From the NCBI RefSeq assembly GCF_049701175.1, contig NZ_JBNATW010000001.1:62001-126000 (forward strand): a stretch of 64,000 nucleotides of DNA. The letters are read 5' to 3'. The notes beneath the pieces were generated by a model. That model was given only the letters and a program-made list of their open reading frames with translations, did no database searches and was not told the DNA's origin. This stretch comes from Thermovenabulum sp049701175. GTDB lineage: Bacteria; Bacillota; Thermosediminibacteria; Thermosediminibacterales; Thermosediminibacteraceae. Made by a program: the position numbers and the translations under genes. This document shows positions 8,843-17,314 of the stretch, piece after piece (positions within the stretch are counted from its first letter, which is position 1; each line of letters opens with the position of its first letter).

Positions 8843-9646
8843 TTAAAAGTCATTCGTCCAGGGAAACTCTATATAAAATACAGTTCCTTTCCCTTTTTGA
8901 GATTTAAAGTATATAGCACCTCCATGGTTTTCTACTATTTTTTTTGAAAGATAAAGCCCCAACCCCGTCCCATTATCTTTTGTAGTAAAAAAAGGTGTAA
9001 ACAACTGATTTTGTGTAAACTCATCCATCCCTTCACCGTTATCCTCAAATTCTATTAATACTCTTTCCTCTAAAAGTCCAGACCTTACAATTATAACTCC
9101 CTTTTCCTTTATAGCATCAATGGCGTTTAAAAGTAAATTAGCAAAAAGTACATTTAAAAGGTTCCTATCCGCCATAATATTTAAATTATCGTTTAAACAC
9201 AGAGTATATTCTATTTTCTTCTTTTTCAACTCTGCTTCGTAGAAACCAAACACTTCCTCTAAAACATTTTTTAGATCTAATTTTTGAATATTACAATTTA
9301 TAGATTTATAGATTAGAATTATTTCTTTTGCTAAGCTTTCAATTCTATCTAATTCCCGAATAGAATTGTAAATAAACTTCCTTCTGCCATCGGTTTTATC
9401 CATACTGAGTTCTAATAATTTTAGATAACCCTTTACAGCAGTTATTGGGTTTTTTACCTCATGCATGAGGGATGAAAAAAAGGTGCTTTCTGAAATTTCG
9501 TTATCTTCCTCTATATGAATCAGGTAATTCCTATCGTTTTTATTTGTTTCAATACAATAAGGAATGATGTTAAAAATGTGCATATCGTAATCAACTTCGT
9601 TAATTTTATTCTTAATAATAATTCTATGGGGCTTGTCCAGTTTCAT
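8843..9646 (-). CDS. Soluble sensor histidine kinase
   Basis: A 267-residue cytosolic histidine kinase without transmembrane segments. The phospho-acceptor is His62 in the H-box FSSLMHEVKNPITAVKGY. The HATPase domain shows the N-box LLNAIDAIKEKG, G1 DNGEGMD, a phenylalanine box TPFFTTK and G2 GTGLGLYLSKKIVENHGG. About 50 N-terminal residues have no recognisable sensor domain. The response regulator gene lies 24 bp upstream in the same direction, so they form a cognate pair. The overall shape resembles soluble sporulation kinases, but the output is unknown. Confidence 0.92.
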   Translation of the reverse strand: MKLDKPHRIIIKNKINEVDYDMHIFNIIPYCIETNKNDRNYLIHIEEDNEISESTFFSSLMHEVKNPITAVKGYLKLLELSMDKTDGRRKFIYNSIRELDRIESLAKEIILIYKSINCNIQKLDLKNVLEEVFGFYEAELKKKKIEYTLCLNDNLNIMADRNLLNVLFANLLLNAIDAIKEKGVIIVRSGLLEERVLIEFEDNGEGMDEFTQNQLFTPFFTTKDNGTGLGLYLSKKIVENHGGAIYFKSQKGKGTVFYIEFPWTNDF

Positions 9647-9670
9647 AAAAACTTCTTCCTTTCAGTTTGT

Positions 9671-10054
9671 CTAAACTGCATAACTAATCACTTTATCTAA
9701 ACAGTTTTTTAAATTATCAAGGTCGATAGGTTTTTCTAAAAAATGAATAATGCCTCCTAAACTCTTGGCACTTTTCTCAACCCTCTTACTCACAATGTCA
9801 GAAAAACCTGAAGTAATAAAAATAGGAATCTTAGAATTTATCTTCCTTATCTCCTCAATTAATTCCAATCCATCCATCCCCGGTAGGCAGTAATCCACAA
9901 TTGAAAGATCCACCCTATTTTTTCGAAGCATTTGAAGAGCTTCATAAGGGGTTTTTGCTTCTAAAGGAGAATAGCCAAAAAAACTCAAGGCGTCCACCAG
10001 AAGAGCCCTGACATACTTTTGGTCTTCCACTACCAAAATATTCCCCTTTTTCAT
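9671..10054 (-). CDS. Single-domain response regulator (Spo0F/CheY-like)
   Basis: I chose the ATG at 10054, preceded by GGGGGG, which gives a 127-residue receiver domain with no output domain. Acidic residues E10 and D11, phospho-acceptor D54 (IVDYCLPGMDG), T/S81-82 and K108 (LEKP) form the complete receiver active site. Such stand-alone receivers act by protein-protein contact or in phosphorelays. It is co-transcribed with the downstream kinase. Spo0F and CheY are the nearest functional models, and sequence alone does not choose between them. Confidence 0.9.
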   Translation of the reverse strand: MKKGNILVVEDQKYVRALLVDALSFFGYSPLEAKTPYEALQMLRKNRVDLSIVDYCLPGMDGLELIEEIRKINSKIPIFITSGFSDIVSKRVEKSAKSLGGIIHFLEKPIDLDNLKNCLDKVISYAV

Positions 10055-10148
10055 AATACCCCCCCATCTTGTAAAGATTAAAAAATTTTTTAATTTATTA
10101 TCTGCTATATTTATTCTCCAAACATTGTAAAATTCCTTCTTTTTCACT

Positions 10149-10178
10149 AAAAAAAGCGGGATTTAAGCCCCGCTTTTT
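10149..10178 (-). terminator. Terminator of the efflux operon
   Basis: AAAAAGCGGG (10151-10160) pairs with CCCGCTTTTT (10168-10177), 17 bp beyond the TolC-like stop, with a T-run on the minus strand. Confidence 0.85.
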
Positions 10179-10194
10179 GTTATTTCTCTTTTAT

Positions 10195-11364
10195 TTATTG
10201 ACTTACTGAAGTAGATAAAGGTATATAAACCACATTCTCTAAATTTAGTTTTGATAGATAATACTGAAAAATTCCATAGGCCTTCTGAAGTTCAGCCTGC
10301 TTTAACGCCTCCTCTGCCTGTGCAAGGTCCACGCTTCTTATTATTCCCTCTTTGTAGTTCAATAGAGAAAGCCTGTAACTTTCCTTTGCAAATTCTACCA
10401 TTTTATCAAACACACCTAAATTGTCTTTTGTAGCAATAAAATCTAAATAGACTTTTCGAACCTCATTTTCCGCCTTGTTTTTTGCATCTTCGTATTTTAC
10501 TTGAGCTTCTTTAAGACTTAATTCTTTCTCCTTGTATTTAAAAGTATTCTCCGGATATACTTTCTTTATCATGTCAAAATCGTAACCTGCAATCTCCAAA
10601 CCTTTTTTTGCTTGAACAACATCCATCCTATTTTCCATTGCTTTTTCAATCAACTGCTGAAGTCCTTCAATTTCTTCATTTGTCGGTAGGTTTAAATTGT
10701 CCTTTAATACAACACTCATATCAGGAGGAATATTTAATACCCTTTTAAGGTCTAAAAAAGCCTTTTCTTTCTCTACCTCTGCGGATTTTAGTTCGGTTTG
10801 AGCCTGTGATACCTTCAAGTCCGCGTCCATTAAATCTTTCTTAGCAATTAAACCTTGTTCGAAATTCTCTTGTGCAATCTTTAACATATCCTGCGCCCTT
10901 TTTAGGCTGCTCTTTTTAATTTCGTAATTTTGATCAGCCAACAGGGCCTTATAATACAAAGCTATACAACTATACCTTACCATTTTTTCAGCAGCTTCAC
11001 GGGAAAGTTCCGCCATTGTTACTTGGAACTCCGCCTGTTTTTTCTGCAATTCAGTTTGGTACTTATAGTCAAAATCAGAGGTGGAAAGGGTGAGCATGCC
11101 AGCTTTTTCCTTTTCCTTTGCCTCCTTGTCGTTAAATTCTATCACATCTTTATATAGCTTAGCCTTTTCAATGGAAATTTGTGCAAGCTGTAACTGCTGA
11201 CTATTACTTAAGGCCAACTTTAAGGCATCATTAAGCGTCAGCTCTAAAGGTTTCCCCTCCTCTTGACTTTTTATTGAAGGAGATAATACAAAGCCTGAGA
11301 TTAAAAGCATAAAGGCCATTACAAGAAGCCTTATCTTAATTTTGCTTTTTTTCATCCTTATCAC
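10195..11364 (-). CDS. TolC-family outer membrane efflux-like protein
   Basis: A 389-residue protein with a signal peptide (charged MKKSKIKIR, then a hydrophobic stretch) followed by long coiled-coil helices rich in Ala, Glu, Lys and Gln. Phrases such as ALKLALSNSQQLQLAQ and GIIRSVDLAQAEEALKQAE match the repeated outer-membrane-efflux-protein domain. It is shorter than E. coli TolC, and I see no clear beta-barrel insertion. It lies directly downstream of RND and adaptor genes, so it is the third component of the pump. Its presence in an apparently Gram-positive genome is notable. Confidence 0.82.
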   Translation of the reverse strand: MIRMKKSKIKIRLLVMAFMLLISGFVLSPSIKSQEEGKPLELTLNDALKLALSNSQQLQLAQISIEKAKLYKDVIEFNDKEAKEKEKAGMLTLSTSDFDYKYQTELQKKQAEFQVTMAELSREAAEKMVRYSCIALYYKALLADQNYEIKKSSLKRAQDMLKIAQENFEQGLIAKKDLMDADLKVSQAQTELKSAEVEKEKAFLDLKRVLNIPPDMSVVLKDNLNLPTNEEIEGLQQLIEKAMENRMDVVQAKKGLEIAGYDFDMIKKVYPENTFKYKEKELSLKEAQVKYEDAKNKAENEVRKVYLDFIATKDNLGVFDKMVEFAKESYRLSLLNYKEGIIRSVDLAQAEEALKQAELQKAYGIFQYYLSKLNLENVVYIPLSTSVSQ

Positions 11365-11378
11365 CCGCTTTTTTTAAA

Positions 11379-14300
11379 TTAAGAAGCTTTTTTGAAAAAT
11401 TTTATCCTCTGCCCGAGATCCTCAAATACGGTGTAAACAACTGGTATTACCACAAGGGTGAGCAGGGTTGATACAGTAAGCCCTCCTATTACGACCGTTG
11501 CCATAGGAGCTCTGAGTTCTCCCGATTCGCCTAAACCCAGTGCCAAAGGCAACAATCCTAATATTGTGGTAAGAGTAGTCATCAAAATAGGCCGTAATCT
11601 CAAAGGCCCTGCTTTTAATATAGCTTCCGTCCTCGTATAGCCTTTCATCCTCAACTGATTTATAAAATCGATTAATACAATTGCGTTGTTTACCACAATT
11701 CCTCCTAACATAATGACACCAATAAATGCAGGCACATTCAAATGTCTTCCCGTCAAAACTAAAGAAAATACAACTCCTATTACAGCCAAAGGTACAGAAA
11801 ACATAATTATAAAAGGTTGAAATAGCGATTCAAATTGTGCTGCCATTACCATATACACAAGAAGTATTGCCAAAATTAGGGCAAAGGTAAGATCCTTGAA
11901 GGCTTCAATTAACTGTTCTTGTTCGCCGCCCATTTTTATCTCATAACCTTGAGGTAAAGGTATATTTTTAAGCTTTTCTTCTATCTCCTTGTTTACATCT
12001 CCAACAGGCCTTCCAGAAATTGTACCGGATATAGTAACAGCCCTTACCTGGTCTTCCCTGTTTATCGCAATAGGACCATTTTCTTTTTTAATCTCGGCAA
12101 TTTCGGATAAAGTTACAAAACTGCCTGTAGGTGTTGGTATTATAAGGTTTTTCAATTTATCTATGCTAGAAACGGCGTCTTCTTCCGCTTTTACCACAAC
12201 ATTAATTTCTTCCCCTTCGTGCCTGTATTTCGTTGCTGTTAAACCTGAAATGCTGTTTTCTATCATCTTTGCTATTTGAGCCGAACTTACACCGTAAAAA
12301 GCCGCTTTCACCTTATCGACCTTTATTTGAATTTCGGGCCTGCCTTTCTCCAAGCTGCTTTCCACTTCTCGAGTGCCTTCAATCGATTTTACCACAGCAA
12401 CTACCTGATCGGAAATATTTTTTAGCTTATTGAGGTCATCACCTTTGATTACAATAGAAACCGGCTTTAAAAGCCCTCCTCCAGAAAAGTCAAAGGTGCT
12501 GACAGCCCTAACCGTTATTTTTGCACCTGGAATATTCTTGCATATTCCTCGGATTTCATCGGCGATTTGCGCACTCTTTCGTTTTCTTTCCGATAAAGGT
12601 ACCAGTTTTACACTTATGGTGGCCTCATTTTTACTGGCACTGTTCATGCTCATCATAGAGCTGCTGCCAGAAATCCCAACATTTGTAAGTATTCCTTCTA
12701 TCTCCTTTATGTTTTTTATTTTGCCAACCAGCAAATTCACAGTTTCCTCAACCCGTTCAAGCCTTGTACCATAGGGCATTTCTACATTAATATTTATCAT
12801 CCCCGAATCCGATTGGGGTAAAAACTCAGTCCCCACAAAGGGAATAAATAGAAGGCTTATTATGAATAATATTACAGCAGTTGCAATAACTTTTTTTCTA
12901 TTTTTTAAAGCCCAGGCCAATAAATTCCTGTACCTTATTTCAATATTTTGATAAAAGGAGGAGAATTTTTCCATAATACCAAGCTTTTTCCCCTTATCTG
13001 CTACCATAAGCCTTGAAGACAAAAGAGGAACCAGTGTAATGGCTACTACCAAGGAGGCTAAGAGGGAAAAGGTAACAGTAAGTGCAAGTTCTTTGAAAAG
13101 CTGTGCAGTTATACCCTGTATAAAAACTATAGGCAAAAACACAGCGATTGTGGTCAAAGTTGAAGCAACAATAGCATTCGTGACCTCATTTGTGCCAAAA
13201 ATCGCTGAAGATATGCTATCTTCTCCTCCTTCCCTGTGCCTGAATATATTTTCAAGAACAACTATAGAGTTATCTACGAGCATTCCTACACCTAAGGCAA
13301 GGCCTCCGAGGGACATAAGATTTAATGTTAGGTGATTAAAATAAACGAGGATGAAAGTGGAAATAATAGAAATAGGTATGGATATTCCAATTATCAAGGT
13401 TGAACGTAAATTGCCTAAAAATAGGTAAATAATCAATATTGCGAGCAGAGCACCGCTAATTGCGTTATCAACCACCCTGTTAATGGACTTTTTTATAAAT
13501 TCAGATTGGTCAAAAATAGGAACAAAATGGACATCTTTACCTGCATCCCTTTTGATTAATTCAAGCTCTTTTAAAACCCTTTCTGCCACCCGTACGGTGT
13601 TGTAATCGCTTTGTTTTTGTATTATAAGTGTAATGCTGGGTTGGCCGTTGTATTTGGATATGGTCGTAATATCCTTATGGGTATCTTCAACCTTGGCAAT
13701 ATCTTTTAAAGGGATGGTTATCCCCGAGGGCAGCTGTACGGGTAAATTCTCTATCTCCGATACGCTGTTAAATTCGGCAAGAATCCTCACGAGGTAATCC
13801 TTCTGCCCGTAAGCAATAGAGCCTCCAGAAAAATTTAGATTTTCAAGTTGTAAAGCCCTTGCGATATTATCCATAGTTATACCGTAAAAAACCAATTTTT
13901 GAGGGTCAACCTTTATTTGTATTTCTCTTTCGGTGCCTCCCACAATGTCAACAGAAGCTACCCCTTCTGCCCTAAGTAGCTTTGGCTTTATTTCGTCCTC
14001 TGCATACTTTTTGAGCTGTGACACATCCTCCATTCCATATACTGCAACTTCCATCACAGGAAGCATTGAAGGGTCAAATTTATAAATCTGCGGGTTTTTT
14101 ACCTCTGTTGGAAGGTATGCCTTCACCATATCTATTTTTTCTCGCAAGTCAAGGGAAGCAAAATCCATATTTGTGCCCCAGTTAAACTCTACAATAATAG
14201 TAGAATACCCCTCATTAGAAATTGAACTGATACTTTTTACATTTTTAACTGTTGCAATTATTTGTTCTAAAGGTTTTGTCACCACATTTTCTACTTCCTG

Positions 14301-14468
14301 GGGCCCAGCATCTTTATACTCTGTAACAACTACAGCTATAGGGAAAGAGAAATTGGGTAAAAGGTCGATACTGAGTCTTGTTAAGGATACAAATCCCAAT
14401 ACAATTACTACCAATATCATCATGAGCATGGTAACAGGGCGTTTAATTGAAAAGGAAGCAAGGCTCAT
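11379..14468 (-). CDS. RND family efflux transporter (AcrB/MdtB-like, HAE1 type)
   Basis: A 1029-residue polytopic proton-driven efflux pump. It begins with the typical SIKRPVTMLMMILVVIVLG helix and has two large extracytoplasmic loops and about twelve transmembrane helices. The helix-4 motif is GLALGVGMLVDNSIVVLENI. In it one of the paired proton-relay aspartates of Gram-negative AcrB is Asn. Repeats of the fold are visible in the second half (PAFIGVIMLGGIVVNNAIVL). Its start overlaps the end of the adaptor gene by 4 bp. The substrates are unknown. Confidence 0.95.
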   Translation of the reverse strand: MSLASFSIKRPVTMLMMILVVIVLGFVSLTRLSIDLLPNFSFPIAVVVTEYKDAGPQEVENVVTKPLEQIIATVKNVKSISSISNEGYSTIIVEFNWGTNMDFASLDLREKIDMVKAYLPTEVKNPQIYKFDPSMLPVMEVAVYGMEDVSQLKKYAEDEIKPKLLRAEGVASVDIVGGTEREIQIKVDPQKLVFYGITMDNIARALQLENLNFSGGSIAYGQKDYLVRILAEFNSVSEIENLPVQLPSGITIPLKDIAKVEDTHKDITTISKYNGQPSITLIIQKQSDYNTVRVAERVLKELELIKRDAGKDVHFVPIFDQSEFIKKSINRVVDNAISGALLAILIIYLFLGNLRSTLIIGISIPISIISTFILVYFNHLTLNLMSLGGLALGVGMLVDNSIVVLENIFRHREGGEDSISSAIFGTNEVTNAIVASTLTTIAVFLPIVFIQGITAQLFKELALTVTFSLLASLVVAITLVPLLSSRLMVADKGKKLGIMEKFSSFYQNIEIRYRNLLAWALKNRKKVIATAVILFIISLLFIPFVGTEFLPQSDSGMININVEMPYGTRLERVEETVNLLVGKIKNIKEIEGILTNVGISGSSSMMSMNSASKNEATISVKLVPLSERKRKSAQIADEIRGICKNIPGAKITVRAVSTFDFSGGGLLKPVSIVIKGDDLNKLKNISDQVVAVVKSIEGTREVESSLEKGRPEIQIKVDKVKAAFYGVSSAQIAKMIENSISGLTATKYRHEGEEINVVVKAEEDAVSSIDKLKNLIIPTPTGSFVTLSEIAEIKKENGPIAINREDQVRAVTISGTISGRPVGDVNKEIEEKLKNIPLPQGYEIKMGGEQEQLIEAFKDLTFALILAILLVYMVMAAQFESLFQPFIIMFSVPLAVIGVVFSLVLTGRHLNVPAFIGVIMLGGIVVNNAIVLIDFINQLRMKGYTRTEAILKAGPLRLRPILMTTLTTILGLLPLALGLGESGELRAPMATVVIGGLTVSTLLTLVVIPVVYTVFEDLGQRIKFFKKAS

Positions 14469-15730
14469 TGTTTTTCACTCCCGCTAATTATTTCTACCTT
14501 ATCTTTATCTTCAAGGTATTCTTGACCTTCTACCACAATGTTCTCTCCTTCTTTAAGCCCATCCAAAATAACTACGTTACCGGAGAGGACTTCTCCTACC
14601 TTTATTTTCCTCAAATGAGCGGTATTTTCTGAAACTACGAAAACTGCCTTGTCCTGGCCGAAGGTTAAAACTGCGTTTTCGGGTACAAAAAGGGCTTTTA
14701 CTTCTTTCACTTTAACCTTTACCTTTGCCAGCATTCCAGGCTTTAAAAGCCCTTTTTCATTTTTAATTGCAATCTTTACAGGATAGCTTTGGGTTTTTGA
14801 ATCCTTAAAAATGCCCACATCAACAACTTCACCTTCACCCGAGAAATCTACCGAATCCACTCTTATCAAGGCCTTATCCCCTACTTTTACTGCATTTATC
14901 CTATTCTCAGACAAAAATACTTTCATTTCCAAATCTTTTAAATTTCCCATTACCGCGACTACTGTACCTGCACTTATAAACTGTCCCTCTTTTACATTTA
15001 TTGACCCTACTGTACCATCAATGGGTGCCGTTATATTTGTATTTTCCAAAGCACTCAAAGCTGTGTCTAAAGCGGCTTTAGCCTGATTTAATTGGGCTTT
15101 CGCCCCTTCTATCATGTCAGGTATGGCTTTCTCTTTTGTAAGGGTTAACTGAGTTTTTGCAGATTCCAGTTGTTCCTTTGCAATCTTATACTGCAATTCC
15201 ACATTCTCAAATTGCTGCTTTGAAATAGCCCCCTGTTCAAACAGGTTTTTCATTTTTTCATAATTGCTGAGGGCATTATTATAATTTAACTCGGCCTGGT
15301 CGACAGCAGATTGTAATCTCTCTACCTCCTGGACCGATTGACTATTTTTGACTCGCGAATAATTTGATAAAGCAAGTTCATAAGCTGCTTTTGCCTGATT
15401 TACTTGATTTATCACATCCTTATCCTCTATTTTAATTAATACATCACCTTTTTTAACTTCTTCCCCTTCTTTTACCAGCACCTTTTCCACTTTGCCCGAC
15501 ATTTTCGACACTAAAACTATCTGGCCTTCAGCTTCCAAAATGGCTGGAAATTCTTGATATTCAGATATAATATCTTTTTTTAGCGTAAGAACCCTTACCG
15601 GCACTTTTTCCTCTTGGGCTTTAGGCTGATTTTTATTGATAGAACAACCAGTAAATAATAATGTTGAAACTAAAAACAGGACTGATATTTTTACTAAAGT
15701 CTCCTTTAAATACTTTGAAGAATAATACAT
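14465..15730 (-). CDS. RND pump adaptor (membrane fusion protein), lipoprotein
   Basis: A 421-residue HlyD/AcrA-type adaptor. A lipobox ending at Cys29 (LFTGC) anchors it to the outer face of the membrane. A split lipoyl domain (GKVEKVLVKEGEEVKKGDVL, then NITAPIDGTVGSINVKEG) surrounds a long coiled-coil hairpin at about residues 105-210. The beta-barrel domain follows. It is the first of three co-directional efflux genes, overlapping the RND gene by 4 bp and lying 3 bp from the DedA-PAP2 gene upstream. Confidence 0.93.
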   Translation of the reverse strand: MYYSSKYLKETLVKISVLFLVSTLLFTGCSINKNQPKAQEEKVPVRVLTLKKDIISEYQEFPAILEAEGQIVLVSKMSGKVEKVLVKEGEEVKKGDVLIKIEDKDVINQVNQAKAAYELALSNYSRVKNSQSVQEVERLQSAVDQAELNYNNALSNYEKMKNLFEQGAISKQQFENVELQYKIAKEQLESAKTQLTLTKEKAIPDMIEGAKAQLNQAKAALDTALSALENTNITAPIDGTVGSINVKEGQFISAGTVVAVMGNLKDLEMKVFLSENRINAVKVGDKALIRVDSVDFSGEGEVVDVGIFKDSKTQSYPVKIAIKNEKGLLKPGMLAKVKVKVKEVKALFVPENAVLTFGQDKAVFVVSENTAHLRKIKVGEVLSGNVVILDGLKEGENIVVEGQEYLEDKDKVEIISGSEKQ

Positions 15731-15733
15731 TTT

Positions 15734-17008
15734 CTAAACCCTCCTATTCTTTGCATAATTCTCTAAAGCGAAGGAAATTATTATAAGAGCTGAAAGCCAA
15801 ATCCCCCCTATCAGTAAGCCTGCAAATACATCAGAAGGATAATTTAACAAATTATAAACCCTACTAAAACCAATCAGGACAATTAGTATAAATGCAATAA
15901 AAATTATAGCATACTTTTTTATTTTTTTATCTAATTTTTTTATAATCAAAAAAATTGTATATCCAATAAAAGAAGTGATGACCAAAATTGAGCCGCTCGG
16001 GAAGCCGTACTTAAAAAATAAATTCATAGGCACATCAGGAATAGGCCTCAGTCTTTGTATCTCATTTTTTAGTAGTAACTGTATTACAAGCGCCCCCAAA
16101 AAAGATGCAGCTGTCATAATCAAATAAGAAAGTTTCTTATAAAAAATAAAAACAATAACTAAACTAAGAGCTAATATAAATATAATTATGTAAGGAGATT
16201 CTACAATTTCAATAAAAAATTGGGTAGCTTTATCCATAAGCGGCGATTTTAAATGAGTTAAAATAAATTTTACTATTATTCCATCTAAGTAATCCAATTC
16301 CTTTTCCCTCAATTCCGTAACCATTTTAATAAATATTAAACTTGCTACTGCGCTAAAGCTAAGCCCAGCTATAATATAAACGCCAAATTCTCCATAAGAA
16401 TTAATAAAACCAGAAAATAATTTATTAATTTTCTCATAAACTGGCTTGAGCCTTTTCTTTGTCTTAGCAAATAACCCAATTCTTGTGCAAACATAATAAA
16501 TTCCGAAGACAAGCATTATAGCGATAAAGGACCCGGGGCCTAAAACTTTATTTACAAAGTACTCCGCTTTTTCGCCAAAAGAAATCACAATAAACGCTTC
16601 TAAGAAAAATCGGGCACTCCTGCTCAATAAAGCAGCGATAAAAAAGGTGAAGATATCCATTCTGAATATTCCCGAAGCAATTGTAAATACTTTATAGGGA
16701 ATAGGAGTAAATCCTGCAACCGCTACTGCCCAAGCCCCGTATTTCTTAAAATTTTCTTCAATTATTTCAATCTTTGAACTACTGATAAACCTCAACAAAA
16801 GTTTTCTCCCGGCCCTTGTTCCTAAAAAATATCCGAAAAGTCCTCCTAAGGCTGAAGCAAGGGAAGCAATTAAAGCGTAAAAAAAGGAATTTTCTATATG
16901 AGCAAAACAAAGGGGAATCAAAATCAAATCAGGTGGAACTGGAAAAAAGGAAGCCTCGGCAAAGGATAATACAAAAAGCCCCAAAACACTGTTTTGTATG
17001 TCCAACAT
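15734..17008 (-). CDS. DedA/YqaA-type membrane protein fused to a degenerate PAP2 phosphatase domain
   Basis: I chose the ATG at 17008 because GAGGG precedes it; this gives 424 residues. Residues 1-170 form a DedA/SNARE-associated domain (SFFPVPPDLILIPL, LGTRAGRKLL, GFTPIPYKVFTIASG). The rest is a PAP2 domain with motif 1 intact (KNEIQRLRP). Motif 2 reads PSGS instead of PSGH (Ser340), and motif 3 reads SRVYNLLNYPSD, with Asn389 where the nucleophilic His should be. Both catalytic histidines are therefore missing. It probably binds or flips lipid phosphates rather than hydrolysing them (inference). It lies 3 bp upstream of the efflux operon and is likely co-transcribed with it. Confidence 0.85.
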   Translation of the reverse strand: MLDIQNSVLGLFVLSFAEASFFPVPPDLILIPLCFAHIENSFFYALIASLASALGGLFGYFLGTRAGRKLLLRFISSSKIEIIEENFKKYGAWAVAVAGFTPIPYKVFTIASGIFRMDIFTFFIAALLSRSARFFLEAFIVISFGEKAEYFVNKVLGPGSFIAIMLVFGIYYVCTRIGLFAKTKKRLKPVYEKINKLFSGFINSYGEFGVYIIAGLSFSAVASLIFIKMVTELREKELDYLDGIIVKFILTHLKSPLMDKATQFFIEIVESPYIIIFILALSLVIVFIFYKKLSYLIMTAASFLGALVIQLLLKNEIQRLRPIPDVPMNLFFKYGFPSGSILVITSFIGYTIFLIIKKLDKKIKKYAIIFIAFILIVLIGFSRVYNLLNYPSDVFAGLLIGGIWLSALIIISFALENYAKNRRV

Positions 17009-17314
17009 TTTTTCCCTCACCCTTCATTTCATTTTTGAAAAATCATTTACTTAAATATCCTACCAAAAAATACACAAAATATAAATGTGTATAAGGAAAA
17101 TGCCCATTATCTTACAATATTTTTTAATTCTTTATGAAAAAATTCCCTAAAAATAGTTTTTAGCCCTTATTTGAAAAAATAAAGAGTAAATCAGTCCAAT
17201 TGCATACTTTAAATTGAAATAATGGAGGTATATAATTTTAAATAGTGTTTTAGTGTTTATAAATTTTCTTAATTTTATTTTTCAACCTATACTTCAATAA
17301 AAGAGGGGGATACA
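17009..17314. other. Intergenic region between divergent genes
   Basis: AT-rich sequence of about 300 bp between the DedA-PAP2 gene (minus) and the glycosyltransferase (plus). A TATAAT at 17232-17237 could be a plus-strand -10 element, with only a poor -35. I see no hairpin, repeat or RNA leader. The glycosyltransferase ribosome binding site AGAGGGGG lies near 17301-17308. Confidence 0.4.

Noticed and set aside
12430..14487. Several plus-strand frames of about 100 codons opposite the RND gene
   Set aside because: All lie antisense to a full-length, well-conserved transporter and look like mirror images of its hydrophobic codons.
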